DNA of 63,951 bases from Pseudobdellovibrionaceae bacterium (GCA_021731025.1 JAKFYD010000029.1:1-63951); one strand, 5' to 3'; numbered from the stretch's first letter, positions 39,907-49,192 are shown. Made by a program: numbers and translations. The notes: generated from the letters alone by a model not told the origin.

Positions 39907-41601
39907 ATGAAGTTTCATTTGATTCTCATTCTTTTAAATCTCTTTATGACCTTTATTGCCCATGCCGATTCTCCAGAGCATTCAACATTGAATTTGATTG
40001 AAAAAGGGACAGTTGAGTTAAGGCAAATAGTGACCCCAAGAGCTGTTTGTAAAAATCAAACAGGTAAGATCTGTTCCTTTAAAGATTTCTGCAAAGAGTT
40101 TGAAGGAAATGAAACTAAAGAAACGCTTTATGAAAATGAACTTGGCGAGCGTATTGTCAACGGCCAATTCATGGTTATGGGACAAAACTTAAATAATTGT
40201 AAATTAGGAATAGAAGATAAAACTAAAAGTCTTTTAGCAAAACAATCTATCGTTAAACTGAAGCGGGACTTGTATGCCCAAGCTAAGTCCTTGAATGCGA
40301 CAGATGATTTGATTCAATTTGAGTTAACTTTAGCCCAGTATATGGCTGATGCCCCCGATGTTAAAAAAAACAAAGAGGGACATACAACTGATTATTGGAT
40401 ACGAAAGGCTGAAACAGATAATCATAAAAAGTTGCCAGAGCCCTTGACGGCTACATTAGAAAGATATCTTCAAGAATCTGCGTTTGATGGTTATAAAGTG
40501 GGAAAAAAAGACCTTTACGAGTTAGAAGAAGAAAGATTGCTCATTCAATTTAGTGAAGATCCTTATGTAGATCCATTAGCCTTTTCGAAGAAAAGGAAAG
40601 CGAAAGACTTAAAATTTTTAAAGGATTTCAAAGAAAGATCAGACAAAGTTAATAAAGTTTTTGAAGAAACAAGGGCTCGCGTCATCAAATTTCTGGAAAA
40701 AAATCGAACAGCTGATAATTCAATTGAAATCGATAGTATGATTGAGAGGGTGAAAATAATTCGGATGTCTGAAAACCCGCATCTCGCGGGCTGTCCGAAT
40801 GCAGCTTTCAATCCCGATGAATATAAAATTTCAATTTGTCCAAATTATTACGTAGCCCCTGAATTAACTTTAATGAAAGTTTTAGGACACGAAATTACTC
40901 ACAGTATAGATCCCTGTAATTCTTTGATGCTTCCACAGATAACTCGTAGAAGTAGCACTGTTTGCACTCCACAAGGTTGTACGCAGGAAATCTTTAAAGA
41001 TCCTTTAGAAAAAATAAAAGTAATCAAGAAAAATCCCTTTTCTAAAACTATTTCCTGTTTAAAACAAAAAAATTCAGTTTGGGCTATGAGCCCTGATGAT
41101 CATGTCTACGAGAGGCACGAACGGGAGCGTGAACATTTAAGGGAACTCGATCAGAAAGAGACTTTGGCAGAATTTGAAAGCCATCTCCAGTCCGAAAGAG
41201 TAATGAAGGATAAATTTTGCTCTTCAAAAGAAGGAAACTCTCAGTTGGGCGAGTCGTTTTCAGATTGGCTTTCTGGAGAAGTCATTGGAGAAAAAGTTGC
41301 AGAATTGGAAAATATAAATCCAGCTTCTGCAGCTCAAAGAGCGAAAGAAGCACTGATGGTTTTCCCAACAACTCATTGTTCGAATGTAAAAAAGCCATTT
41401 AATGATCTCAGGAAAAAAATAAATACGGATTTCAAATGCGCAAACAACCTTGCTGAAGTTGAAATGTTGGAATCCCGCGAAGATCCACATCCATTCGCTA
41501 CGGCTCGCATAAACAAAATTTTTCTTGCTCAACCACAAATTAAAAAAGCTCTCAAATGTAGCGACGATCCAGGAGTGATTCATTGTGAAAACACAAAGTA
41601 A
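39907..41601 (+). CDS. Secreted putative zinc metallopeptidase
   Basis: 564 residues: a signal peptide (MKFHLILILLNLFMTFIAHA), a helical region of about 280 residues, then a segment with the zinc motif LMKVLGHEITHSIDPCNSLM (HEITH at about 328-332) and four or more cysteines around it (RAVCKNQTGKICSFKDFCKE near the start; PQGCTQEI). A possible third ligand is in the C-terminal region near DWLSGEVIGEKVAELEN. No known family is certain. The protein is probably exported and could act as a hydrolase. It overlaps the next gene by 17 bases. Confidence 0.65.
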   Translation: MKFHLILILLNLFMTFIAHADSPEHSTLNLIEKGTVELRQIVTPRAVCKNQTGKICSFKDFCKEFEGNETKETLYENELGERIVNGQFMVMGQNLNNCKLGIEDKTKSLLAKQSIVKLKRDLYAQAKSLNATDDLIQFELTLAQYMADAPDVKKNKEGHTTDYWIRKAETDNHKKLPEPLTATLERYLQESAFDGYKVGKKDLYELEEERLLIQFSEDPYVDPLAFSKKRKAKDLKFLKDFKERSDKVNKVFEETRARVIKFLEKNRTADNSIEIDSMIERVKIIRMSENPHLAGCPNAAFNPDEYKISICPNYYVAPELTLMKVLGHEITHSIDPCNSLMLPQITRRSSTVCTPQGCTQEIFKDPLEKIKVIKKNPFSKTISCLKQKNSVWAMSPDDHVYERHEREREHLRELDQKETLAEFESHLQSERVMKDKFCSSKEGNSQLGESFSDWLSGEVIGEKVAELENINPASAAQRAKEALMVFPTTHCSNVKKPFNDLRKKINTDFKCANNLAEVEMLESREDPHPFATARINKIFLAQPQIKKALKCSDDPGVIHCENTK

Positions 41602-41965
41602 AATAATATTTATCCTGTGCCTTTGTTTATTTTCAGCAAAAGAAGTTTCTGCTAAAGATTGGAAGATTTTGATTAATACGAAAAATCATATGGGTTATGA
41701 AATTAAAGAGCTTGTGTCGTTCACTAAAAAGAAACTTTCTATTAACGGTGCTGTAGTAGATCCTCTTCTATATCCAAAAGCTTTTTCATACATCTCATCA
41801 CTTAACTCACGCCATAATGGTAAGACTGTTTGCTATGAAGGCACCTATATTGTGAAATTAAACAATAAGACTCAAAGTAATGGTTGTATGGAAAATACAG
41901 AATATAAGATTATAAAGAGAAGTTTTAACCAGCTCAAATATCTAGCAATGCTTTCGTCCAATTAA
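41585..41965 (+). CDS. Small exported protein
   Basis: 126 residues from a GTG start inside the end of the metallopeptidase-like gene. The start (KTQSKIIFILCLCLFSAKEV) is a signal peptide. The rest has two cysteines (KTVCYEGTY and NGCMENTEY) that may form a disulfide. Translation coupling to the upstream gene suggests a partner, for example an inhibitor or chaperone of the peptidase (inference). No family recognised. Confidence 0.6.
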   Translation: MKTQSKIIFILCLCLFSAKEVSAKDWKILINTKNHMGYEIKELVSFTKKKLSINGAVVDPLLYPKAFSYISSLNSRHNGKTVCYEGTYIVKLNNKTQSNGCMENTEYKIIKRSFNQLKYLAMLSSN

Positions 41966-41970
41966 AATCC

Positions 41971-41987
41971 ACTGCCACGGTGGCAGT
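41971..41987. terminator. Short hairpin between converging genes
   Basis: ACTGCCA and TGGCAGT pair around CGG. It lies between the stop of the small exported protein gene and the converging mglA stop. It is a weak terminator without a T-run. Confidence 0.4.
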
Positions 41988-41993
41988 AAAATC

Positions 41994-42587
41994 CTAAAGT
42001 GTCGCCCCACCCTTAAGAACATTGATTATCGATTTTGAAACACTCTTCAAAGATTCAAACACCCCCCGGCCTTCAGAAGCTGTCGCTTCAAATTCAGGAG
42101 CATTGTAAGAGTTTAATGCGCTGCGCAGCTCTGACATGGAAGCCGCATTGGGAAGATCCCGCTTATTATACTGCATGATCAAGGGGATTTCGTGAATGTC
42201 GTAACCTTGTTGCTCGAGATTTGTTTCCAGATTGTGAAGAGCTTCGCGATTTTCTTCCATGCGTTCATGCTGAGAATCGGCGACGAAGATAACTCCATCC
42301 AAGCCTTTCAGAATCAATTTTCGGGAAGCATCGTAAACCACTTGGCCGGGAACAGTGTAAAGATGAAAGCGAGTTTTAAAACCGCGAATATCACCGATAT
42401 TCAGAGGAAGAAAATCAAAGAACAAAGTTCTTTCGATGTCGGTGTTCAATGCAATCAGTTTGGATTTTTGATCTTCCGTCGTTTGCTGATAGACCCATTG
42501 GATATTGGTCGTTTTTCCACCCAATGAAGGGCCGTAGTAAACAACTTTGCAGTGAATCTCTTTAGCGTTGTAATTAATAAACGACAT
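41994..42587 (-). CDS. mglA: MglA-type Ras-like GTPase
   Basis: 197 residues. The P-loop is YYGPSLGGKTTNIQWVYQQT; the switch II region FHLYTVPGQVVYDASRKLIL carries the Thr and Pro typical of MglA, and LKGLDGVIFVADSQ and IMQYNKRDLPN (N-K-x-D) complete the G domain. MglA sets the polarity of motility machinery in myxobacteria and controls prey invasion in Bdellovibrio. No MglB is adjacent. It overlaps recR by one base, so it is expressed with the DNA repair genes. Confidence 0.93.
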   Translation of the reverse strand: MSFINYNAKEIHCKVVYYGPSLGGKTTNIQWVYQQTTEDQKSKLIALNTDIERTLFFDFLPLNIGDIRGFKTRFHLYTVPGQVVYDASRKLILKGLDGVIFVADSQHERMEENREALHNLETNLEQQGYDIHEIPLIMQYNKRDLPNAASMSELRSALNSYNAPEFEATASEGRGVFESLKSVSKSIINVLKGGATL

Positions 42588-43201
42588 TAAAGCTCCACAC
42601 GATTTTCAAGGGCTCTCCCCATAGTTCGATCGTCGATAAAATCGATATCTCCTCCTATGGGAACACCGTGGGCGATGCGAGTCAAGGTGACAGCTTTTCC
42701 CTGCATTTGTTTCGTCAGGTAAAGAACCGTGGTGTCGCCTTCAAGGTCGGCATCCAAAGCTAAAATGACTTCTTTAATGCTGGTGCCTTCGCCGCGAAGG
42801 CCAGCATCGATTCTTTCCATCAGCTCTTTGATTCGTAAATCTTGGGGGCCAACGCCTTCCAAAGGAGAAAGTGAGCCTTGAAGAACATGATAGCGACCTC
42901 GGAAAGCCCCCGAAGCTTCGATGCGCGAAATGTCTGCAGGTTCTTCAACCACGCAGAGTAAATTGTCGATGCGATGGGGATCCGTGCAGAACTTGCAAAG
43001 ATCGGCGTCGGTGTAGTTGAAGCAGCGAGGACAAGTGTGAACTTCCGCTTTCACTCGGGTCAAAGCATCGACGAGGCGATCTGAGTAATCACCTTTTGCA
43101 CGAAGAATATAATAAGCTAGGCGCTGAGCCGTCTTAGGCCCAATGCCGGGAAGCCGACTGAGTTCGTGCACTAATTTTTCGAGTGCGGGAATATTCAACA
43201 T
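42587..43201 (-). CDS. recR: Recombination protein RecR
   Basis: 204 residues. An HhH region (LSRLPGIGPKTAQRLAYYIL), a four-cysteine zinc finger (CPRCFNYTDADLCKFC) and a TOPRIM domain (LCVVEEPADISRIEASGAFR, VILALDADLEGDTTVLYLTK) are in the standard order. It acts with RecF/RecO in gap repair. The order dnaX-ybaB-recR is widely conserved. Full length. Confidence 0.95.
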   Translation of the reverse strand: MLNIPALEKLVHELSRLPGIGPKTAQRLAYYILRAKGDYSDRLVDALTRVKAEVHTCPRCFNYTDADLCKFCTDPHRIDNLLCVVEEPADISRIEASGAFRGRYHVLQGSLSPLEGVGPQDLRIKELMERIDAGLRGEGTSIKEVILALDADLEGDTTVLYLTKQMQGKAVTLTRIAHGVPIGGDIDFIDDRTMGRALENRVEL

Positions 43202-43210
43202 AAATTTTAA

Positions 43211-43534
43211 TTAGAACATACCAGGGACAGGCATTCCCCCGGTGACTTTTTCCATTTCTTTATTGTTTGTGTCTTTCGCAGTTTTAATCGCGTCGTTGGT
43301 TGCGGTTAAAATGAGATCTTGAAGCATTTCGGCGTCGCCCGATTTAATGACTTCGGGATCGATAGTTAAACCAACAATAAGGTGTTCCCCATTAACTTTA
43401 ACTTTAACGGCGCCACCGCCAGAAGTTCCTTCGAACTCGCGTTTAGCCATTTCTTCTTGGACTTTTTTCATGCGCATTTGCATTTGGTTGGCTTGCTTCA
43501 TCAGCTGAGCCATTCCTCCGGGCATACCTTTCAT
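43211..43534 (-). CDS. ybaB: YbaB/EbfC nucleoid-associated protein
   Basis: 107 residues: AQLMKQANQMQMRMKKVQEE and VKVNGEHLIVGLTIDPEVIK with NDAIKTAKDTNNKEMEKVTG are the YbaB dimer fold. It binds DNA as a homodimer. It overlaps the dnaX stop by four bases and precedes recR, the standard arrangement. Confidence 0.93.
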   Translation of the reverse strand: MKGMPGGMAQLMKQANQMQMRMKKVQEEMAKREFEGTSGGGAVKVKVNGEHLIVGLTIDPEVIKSGDAEMLQDLILTATNDAIKTAKDTNNKEMEKVTGGMPVPGMF

Positions 43535-45213
43535 GTCTTCCCTCTTTCCTTTCCGTTAGCTTGGCCTGATATCTGAGTTACACTTTTGATCTGCCCTTTA
43601 AACACATTTTGTGCGGCTTTGATCATCGGGTGTTCAGCCAAGTTTTTTTTCAACTCCTCATCGGCCTTGAGTTGACTCTTTTGTGTCATGGTATGAACCG
43701 ATTCCGCCTGGGCCGCATCTTTCGTTACGATGACTTCAAAAGCATATCCAGAGCCCCAATGGGAATCAATGGTTCCTTGCAATTTATTTTTGGTGTCTTT
43801 TTCATTCATTTGATCTTTCAGAAAGACCAATTTTGTAGGCACTCCCAGGAATAATTTTTGTTTTTCTTCTTTGATGAAAAGCAAATTTTCCAGCTTGGCC
43901 GCAAACAGAGCATCAGTTTGGCGAACACTTTCCACAAGCTTAAGCCAGCGCTCTTGAGGAGATAAATTTTTAGCGGGAATTACTGGCTTAGCTGCGACCG
44001 GCGCTGCTTTCGGAGCAGGGGCTGGTGTTGGTGTTGTCGCTTGAGTCTGCGCTCGAACTTGAACTTGAGCCTGAGGTTGTGACGCAGAAGGTTCTTGGAT
44101 CAAGCTTTTCAGCTCCACCAAAGTGGGCGCGGCAGCCATACGGATTAAAGCCATTTCCAATACCAAGCGGGGATCCTGAGCGCGGTGAATATCCTGAGAA
44201 GACTTCAACGCCATATCAAAAAGCAATTGAACTTCATCGGGAAGAATCTGTGCACCCAACTCTGCCAGGGTAGTGAGTTCAGAATCAGGAAGGTCCACCA
44301 GTTGGCGAAGTTGAGCGCCCGCAATTTTAGCGAACAAAAGATTTCGGATCATCTCTAAAAGTTCCATCGAGAAAAGGCTGGGCTCGACACCGGCTTGGTT
44401 CAGCTTCGTGAGCAAAGTTAAAATTTGCGATTCGTCCCTTTCGACAAGGGCTTTCAGAGTTTCGGTTAATAAAGTTCGATCGGTTAAGCCTAAAATTCCG
44501 GTAACACTTTGAATAGTCATCTTGCCATTCGCGAAAGTGATCACCTGATCCAACAAGCTTTGAGAATCCCGCATGGAGCCGTCGCCTTGTTTCGCGATCA
44601 ACCACAGAGCTTCTTCATCAATGTCCAGTTTTTCACTGAGACTGATTTGTTGAAGGTGCTGAGTGATCTGCCGAGTAGGAATGCGGCGAAAATCAAATCT
44701 TTGGCAGCGAGAAAGAATGGTTGCAGGAATTTTGTGAACCTCAGTGGTCGCCATGATAAAAATCACGTGCGCCGGTGGTTCTTCCAAGGTTTTCAGAAGA
44801 GCATTGAAGGCGCTGGTCGACAGCATGTGAACTTCATCGATGATGTAGACTTTGTATTTTCCCGTAGCGGGGCGATAGCTGACAGAATCGCGAAGTTCAC
44901 GAATGGAATCCACGCCATTGTTTGAAGCTCCATCAATTTCAATCACATCAACACTGCGACTTTGAGAAATCTCGATGCAAGAGTGGCATTGATCGCAGGG
45001 AACAAAATCCACAGCGTTAGGGCAACGTAAACTTTTTGCCAGAATGCGAGCGCTGGAAGTTTTACCTGTTCCCCGCGGTCCCGTAAAAACCAAAGCGTGG
45101 GGAAGTCGATCATTTTTAAGGGCATTCACCAGAGTCTGAGTAATATGATCTTGTCCGACCATGTCGGCAAAAGAACGGGGCCGCCATTTTCTTGCTATCA
45201 CTTGATAAGACAT
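43531..45213 (-). CDS. dnaX: DNA polymerase III tau/gamma subunit
   Basis: About 560 residues from the ATG at 45213 (AAGTGAG just upstream; a GTG at 45222 adds three). MVGQDHITQTLVNALKNDRL, the P-loop VFTGPRGTGKTSSARILAKS, the zinc Cys set (CPNAVDFVPCDQCHSC), YIIDEVHMLSTSAFNALLKT and IPATILSRCQRFDFRRI are canonical. An Ala/Pro/Gln linker (about 375-415) precedes the C-terminal domain V. It is the clamp-loader subunit. A poly-Lys slippage site for a short form is not obvious. Confidence 0.95.
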   Translation of the reverse strand: MSYQVIARKWRPRSFADMVGQDHITQTLVNALKNDRLPHALVFTGPRGTGKTSSARILAKSLRCPNAVDFVPCDQCHSCIEISQSRSVDVIEIDGASNNGVDSIRELRDSVSYRPATGKYKVYIIDEVHMLSTSAFNALLKTLEEPPAHVIFIMATTEVHKIPATILSRCQRFDFRRIPTRQITQHLQQISLSEKLDIDEEALWLIAKQGDGSMRDSQSLLDQVITFANGKMTIQSVTGILGLTDRTLLTETLKALVERDESQILTLLTKLNQAGVEPSLFSMELLEMIRNLLFAKIAGAQLRQLVDLPDSELTTLAELGAQILPDEVQLLFDMALKSSQDIHRAQDPRLVLEMALIRMAAAPTLVELKSLIQEPSASQPQAQVQVRAQTQATTPTPAPAPKAAPVAAKPVIPAKNLSPQERWLKLVESVRQTDALFAAKLENLLFIKEEKQKLFLGVPTKLVFLKDQMNEKDTKNKLQGTIDSHWGSGYAFEVIVTKDAAQAESVHTMTQKSQLKADEELKKNLAEHPMIKAAQNVFKGQIKSVTQISGQANGKERGKT

Positions 45214-45242
45214 CGAACTCACTTTAGAAGAAATTAAAAAGC

Positions 45243-45339
45243 GGCCAGGCGACCCATATCACATTGTCCTTCGTACTACCGTTGCTTCCTTCCGGACCTA
45301 GCGGGATTCGTCAAAGGCGCAATTGTACAGGACCTGGCC
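45243..45339 (-). ncRNA. ffs: 4.5S signal recognition particle RNA
   Basis: On the minus strand the 97 bases start GGCCAGG and end CCTGGCC, which pair. The apical part holds GGTCCGGAAGGAAGCAACGG, the invariant SRP domain IV with the GGAA tetraloop and the asymmetric loop for Ffh binding. It lies 30 bp upstream of dnaX on the same strand, a common bacterial arrangement. Confidence 0.95.
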
Positions 45340-45430
45340 AATCAAGGATCTAACCTAGGGGCGGGCTTAATACACGAAATAACGCACGCTATAACGAAGG
45401 CTTTCTGAAGGTCTATCCTGTGGGTTTGCT

Positions 45431-45526
45431 CCTCAGGGATTTTACAGCTTGTAGGCTGTAAAATCCCTGAGGACAGAAATTGTTCCTCAGAGATTGTGCA
45501 AGCTATAACTTGCATAATCTCTGAGG
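45431..45526. repeat. Two tandem long hairpins sharing stem sequence
   Basis: Hairpin 1: CCTCAGGGATTTTACAGC (45431-45448) pairs perfectly over 18 bases with 45455-45472, loop TTGTAG. Hairpin 2: CCTCAGAGATTGTGCAAG (45485-45502) pairs with 45509-45526, 17 of 18 plus one G-T pair, loop CTATAA. The stems share CCTCAG(A/G)GATT but differ at their tops, with complementary changes on the other arm. They lie between ffs and the converging-side end of the papain-like gene (both on the minus strand). Confidence 0.85.
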
Positions 45527-45605
45527 CTTTAGCATTGCGGGAATCAATGGTTATTTTTAGCTTTTCTTGTTCATAGCAAGACCGTAAGGGCACCAGCTTA
45601 ACACT

Positions 45606-46667
45606 TTAATACTCTAAGTTAGCAATCATATCTGGGAGTATATTTTTTGATTTTAGCATTTCGTAATTTCCAAGCATAATATCAATTTTTTTATGAATCT
45701 CTATTTCATTGACCCAAAAGTCACCTGGGGAGTTAAAAACCTGTGTTCCTGAATCTCTTAAAAGAAACTGTAAGTGACATTCCTTTGAACTATCCTTACA
45801 GATTTTTCTCCAGCCGGTTATCAAAAGTACATGTTGTTGATCACAATTTAAATTAATACAAAAGGCCCAACTCAGCGGTCGGTTGCGATTTAATGTTTCT
45901 ATAAAATAATTTGATATGAGCGAACGATTTGACGAATTTACTTTTATTTGTGCGACGTTAAACTCAGGAATTTTAACACGTTCGTTAACACATTTCTTAG
46001 GCACAACCATTTTTGCCATTAGCGAAAGTACATCTTCAAACGATTGAACTTTGGCATTAGATAGTATTTCTTCTACTTCTGTTTTTGTTAAACCTAGTTT
46101 CGGCTCTAGAGTAAGAATTTGATCAGCAGCTGAAGATTTACTTATAATTTTTGTGGGGTCGATAGAGAATGGTAAAGCTAATGAAAGACTAAAATTCTGA
46201 AAACTATCAGATCTTTTTGGATTTGAACTTTTTAAAAAATTAAGTCGATCGAAAGGCATGCAGCTCTCGTGTGCGACTTGCTTTTTTAGCTTTCCATAGA
46301 TAAGAACTCGATAAAAATTCCCAAGGTCATCGAAAGTCGGTTTGGGCTCCATACTTTCACCCATCAGCATTTCCGCAACTCCCATTCCAAGACCGTTGAC
46401 AGATAAATCTAGCATCGAGATTGGTTCATAGGACTGAGAATTCTTTAAAAAGAGCATTTGATTAATTAATGAAGCTGCAGAAAATCCGTAGCAAAAACTA
46501 ATGTCTTGGCTTTCGTTACTATAAGATTTTGGCATTTCAACAGCATGGCCTTCTGCCTTTACCCAATCTCCAGATAGATTTTGGGTAGGACTAGCAAGAT
46601 AAGCCTTCTGTCCAAAAGCAGATAAAGAGACAAAAATTGTCAGCACACAGATCGATTTAAAGCGCAT
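45606..46667 (-). CDS. Secreted papain-like cysteine peptidase candidate
   Basis: 353 residues from the ATG at 46667, which gives the signal peptide MRFKSICVLTIFVSLSAFGQ; the longer frame adds an unlikely 20 residues. The segment SNESQDISFCYGFSAASLIN resembles the papain active site (Q...CxxFAAxxxI). NLNCDQQHVLLITGWRK supplies a His strand like HxVLLVGW, and FLLRDSGTQVFNSPGDFWVN resembles the final Asn/Asp strand. Overall homology is faint. Export and possible peptidase activity fit a predatory lifestyle, but both are inferences. Confidence 0.6.
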   Translation of the reverse strand: MRFKSICVLTIFVSLSAFGQKAYLASPTQNLSGDWVKAEGHAVEMPKSYSNESQDISFCYGFSAASLINQMLFLKNSQSYEPISMLDLSVNGLGMGVAEMLMGESMEPKPTFDDLGNFYRVLIYGKLKKQVAHESCMPFDRLNFLKSSNPKRSDSFQNFSLSLALPFSIDPTKIISKSSAADQILTLEPKLGLTKTEVEEILSNAKVQSFEDVLSLMAKMVVPKKCVNERVKIPEFNVAQIKVNSSNRSLISNYFIETLNRNRPLSWAFCINLNCDQQHVLLITGWRKICKDSSKECHLQFLLRDSGTQVFNSPGDFWVNEIEIHKKIDIMLGNYEMLKSKNILPDMIANLEY

Positions 46668-46763
46668 ATACTTACCTATACAAAAATTATGAAAGTTTAT
46701 TGCCGTAAACTGCAAATCAAAATCCAAAAACTCACGGACTTGGCAATGCTCAGAAGTTAGGTA

Positions 46764-48044
46764 CTAGGACTTACGAGAATCGATGATTCTTTTTAATTTG
46801 CCTGTGCGGGCGTTCTTTTCGAATTCTTGAAGATCACAAAAGTTAATTTTCAGTGGATGAACCAAACCCTTTTTTTCGGCATCGGCGAAGCTGGGTTTTT
46901 GGCGATGGAACTCTTGAATAATTTCCTTTTTAAACTCTTCAGCGTTTTGTTGATCCAGCAGGGAAATTCTCAGCTCGAGTTGATCTTTTTGTTTCGAGTG
47001 GGACAAGAGCATCTGAAATTGAAAACCTGGGTGGCTGACCAGCATTTGCTGCAGAAAAAGACGAACCTCTTCGAAATCTACAGTCACAGTTCCAACTCTG
47101 GCGCCTTCTTCGCTTCGACCTAAGATTTTAAATTTGCGATTCTTACTTCCTACAGGCTCGATCCAAATGGCGCGGTCTCCGACGGGGTAGCGAAGAATGG
47201 GCATTAGCTTTCGAGTCAAATTCGTGACGAAAAGTCGGCCGGGTAGATTGACCTCGGTGATGGGTTCATTGGTGGACTCATCTAAAATTTCCATTAGCGT
47301 GGCGGGTTCGAAGCAACGGTGTTCATCGATAGCGCAGTCTTGAGCGCAGTAACCTAACAAGCCCGCATCGACGCTGGCGTAACCTACCGAAGCAATTTGT
47401 AAGCCGGGCAGTAGGGATTGCAGCCATTCTTGTTGGTCCAAGTACATGGACTCGCCCCCGTAAAGAATTTTTTTCAGTGGTTGTAAGCAAGCGGGATTTT
47501 TTTCGTGCAGTTCGCTGATGAGTTGAATGATGGCAGTGGGGACTCCGCACAAGGTTGTCAGTTTAAATTCTAAGAGCTGCTGTTCTAAAGTTTTTGCGGT
47601 GACTCCTCCGCCAACGGGGAGTTGAAGAAATTTTTTCGGAACTGCTTGGAAGGAGTCTTTGATAAAAATAAAGGAGGCGTAAAGATCGCCGGCATAAAAC
47701 ATGTTTGAGACGCGATCTCCCTCGTCCAAAATTCCTTGGCCGATGCCCCAGCCGAAAAGTTTGCAGAAGGTGTCCCACTCGCTGGAAGCGTAATAAGAAA
47801 ATTTGGGGTGGCCGGTGCTGCCGCCGCTTTTAAATAAAATTCCGTGAGCTTCTTCGGTGGTCAGGGGATTTTCAAGAAATTGGTGGGAGGCCCAATACTT
47901 TTGGTGATCGGTCAGGGGCAAGGCTTGTAAAAGATCTTGATCATTTTTAAATTTCTTCAGATCAATACTTTTAAATTCGCTGCGGAAATAGGAAGAATTT
48001 TTTTGAGCCGCTTCAACAATTTCGACAAGAGAATAGAGTTTCAT
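46764..48044 (-). CDS. AMP-forming ligase, phenylacetate-CoA ligase/LuxE-like (copy B)
   Basis: About 426 residues; I start it at the ATG at 48044 with AAGGA before it. The AMP-binding loop is GILFKSGGSTGHPKFSYYAS; LKKILYGGESMYLDQQEWLQ and GYASVDAGLLGYCAQDC form the adenylate pocket, and LPGRLFVTNLTRKLMPILRY then PVGDRAIWIEP and GRSEEGARVGTVTVDFEEVR continue the fold. This is the phenylacetate-CoA ligase-type ANL superfamily. It is the last gene of a five-gene operon. It is a paralogue of the next gene. Substrate unknown. Confidence 0.75.
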   Translation of the reverse strand: MKLYSLVEIVEAAQKNSSYFRSEFKSIDLKKFKNDQDLLQALPLTDHQKYWASHQFLENPLTTEEAHGILFKSGGSTGHPKFSYYASSEWDTFCKLFGWGIGQGILDEGDRVSNMFYAGDLYASFIFIKDSFQAVPKKFLQLPVGGGVTAKTLEQQLLEFKLTTLCGVPTAIIQLISELHEKNPACLQPLKKILYGGESMYLDQQEWLQSLLPGLQIASVGYASVDAGLLGYCAQDCAIDEHRCFEPATLMEILDESTNEPITEVNLPGRLFVTNLTRKLMPILRYPVGDRAIWIEPVGSKNRKFKILGRSEEGARVGTVTVDFEEVRLFLQQMLVSHPGFQFQMLLSHSKQKDQLELRISLLDQQNAEEFKKEIIQEFHRQKPSFADAEKKGLVHPLKINFCDLQEFEKNARTGKLKRIIDSRKS

Positions 48045-48046
48045 TC

Positions 48047-49192
48047 TCAATGATCCTTCTTTGTTTCTAGGCGATGATCGATCACGCCGCGAATTTTTCC
48101 GCTGCCTGCGGATTTTGTGAAACTGGTGCTATCTACAAGTTCGATTTTGTAATCTAAAGTTTTATCTTTCTTGACGGCATCATTAAGTTCCTTCACTTGA
48201 AAAAGATATTTTTCTAAGTCTGGAACTTGCGCGGCAGAAATTAAATTTTTATCGAACCAAAAGCTCAAACTTTCTTTGGCTAAACCTTTCGCTGGATAAA
48301 GATGGATTTGAAAAGCTCCCGCGTAGTTCAGCTCACCCGCAAAGGATTTCAGAAGTACTTGATAATTCATGAAGGTAGCGCCAATGCGAAAGACATCTCC
48401 GGTTCGGCCCATCAGTTCGAAACGGGGTTGAGTTCTCCCGCAAGGGCAGGGGCCCTGGACCCAGCGGCCCAGATCGCCAATTTCGTAGCGCTCGATCTTT
48501 TGTCCTTTACGCACTTTCGAGGTTACCAGCAAGCGGCCCACTTCATTTCCGCGAATGGCTTCATCGCGATCTATTTCAATGATTTCCAAATCGTGAAGAC
48601 GGTGGTGAAGATGATGAACTCCACCGCTGCTGTGCTGACATTGAAAACCTAAAGGACCGGCGTCGACGCTGCCGTAACTGGCGGACTTGATTATTTCAAC
48701 TTTGAACTGGGTTTTAAAAAATTCTATTTGTGAAGGACTGAAGTGTTCTCCTCCGTAAAATATTTTTTTCACGCAGGCTGTGTCTCGCAATATTTTTTCT
48801 TCGGCTTGGAAAAGTTGCAACAAGTAAGAGGGCATGCCCAGCAGAACATTCACTTTGTTTTTACAAATGGTTTCCGCGACAAATTTGTAATCGGAGTGAG
48901 CTCCCATGGGGAAATGGCGGCATTGCAATTTTTCGAGGATGGTGAAGAAGCTGACGAAGCCTCCGTAAAGAGCGCCTGCATAGAAAAGATTCATCGCTAA
49001 ATCATGGCCAGGATCCAATCCCGCGGCGAAGAGCCCTTCGGCGGCGACCTCCATTTGGCGGTGATAATCTTCGTAAGTGAAAACAGAAATTTTAGGTTCG
49101 CCCGAGCTGCCACCGCTGTGAAAGTACAAATCCGAATCTTCGGGGGCGGGAAGCTGCAATTGGAAATCTTGTTTCGTCATGATTTTTTTCAT
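48047..49192 (-). CDS. AMP-forming ligase, phenylacetate-CoA ligase-like (copy A)
   Basis: 381 residues. LYFHSGGSSGEPKISVFTYE is the AMP-binding loop, followed by VKKIFYGGEHFSPSQIEFFK, SASYGSVDAGPLGFQCQHSS, RLLVTSKVRKGQKIERYEIG and DLGRWVQGPCPCGRTQPRFE (the zinc-like CPCGR of phenylacetate-CoA ligases), then LMGRTGDVFRIGATFMNYQV. It is a paralogue of the downstream gene. It overlaps the LuxC-like gene by four bases. It probably activates an acid as adenylate or thioester for the reductase. Confidence 0.78.
   Translation of the reverse strand: MKKIMTKQDFQLQLPAPEDSDLYFHSGGSSGEPKISVFTYEDYHRQMEVAAEGLFAAGLDPGHDLAMNLFYAGALYGGFVSFFTILEKLQCRHFPMGAHSDYKFVAETICKNKVNVLLGMPSYLLQLFQAEEKILRDTACVKKIFYGGEHFSPSQIEFFKTQFKVEIIKSASYGSVDAGPLGFQCQHSSGGVHHLHHRLHDLEIIEIDRDEAIRGNEVGRLLVTSKVRKGQKIERYEIGDLGRWVQGPCPCGRTQPRFELMGRTGDVFRIGATFMNYQVLLKSFAGELNYAGAFQIHLYPAKGLAKESLSFWFDKNLISAAQVPDLEKYLFQVKELNDAVKKDKTLDYKIELVDSTSFTKSAGSGKIRGVIDHRLETKKDH

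Noticed and set aside
44509-44925. 138-residue ORF on the plus strand
   Set aside because: It is antisense to dnaX and shows no own motifs.
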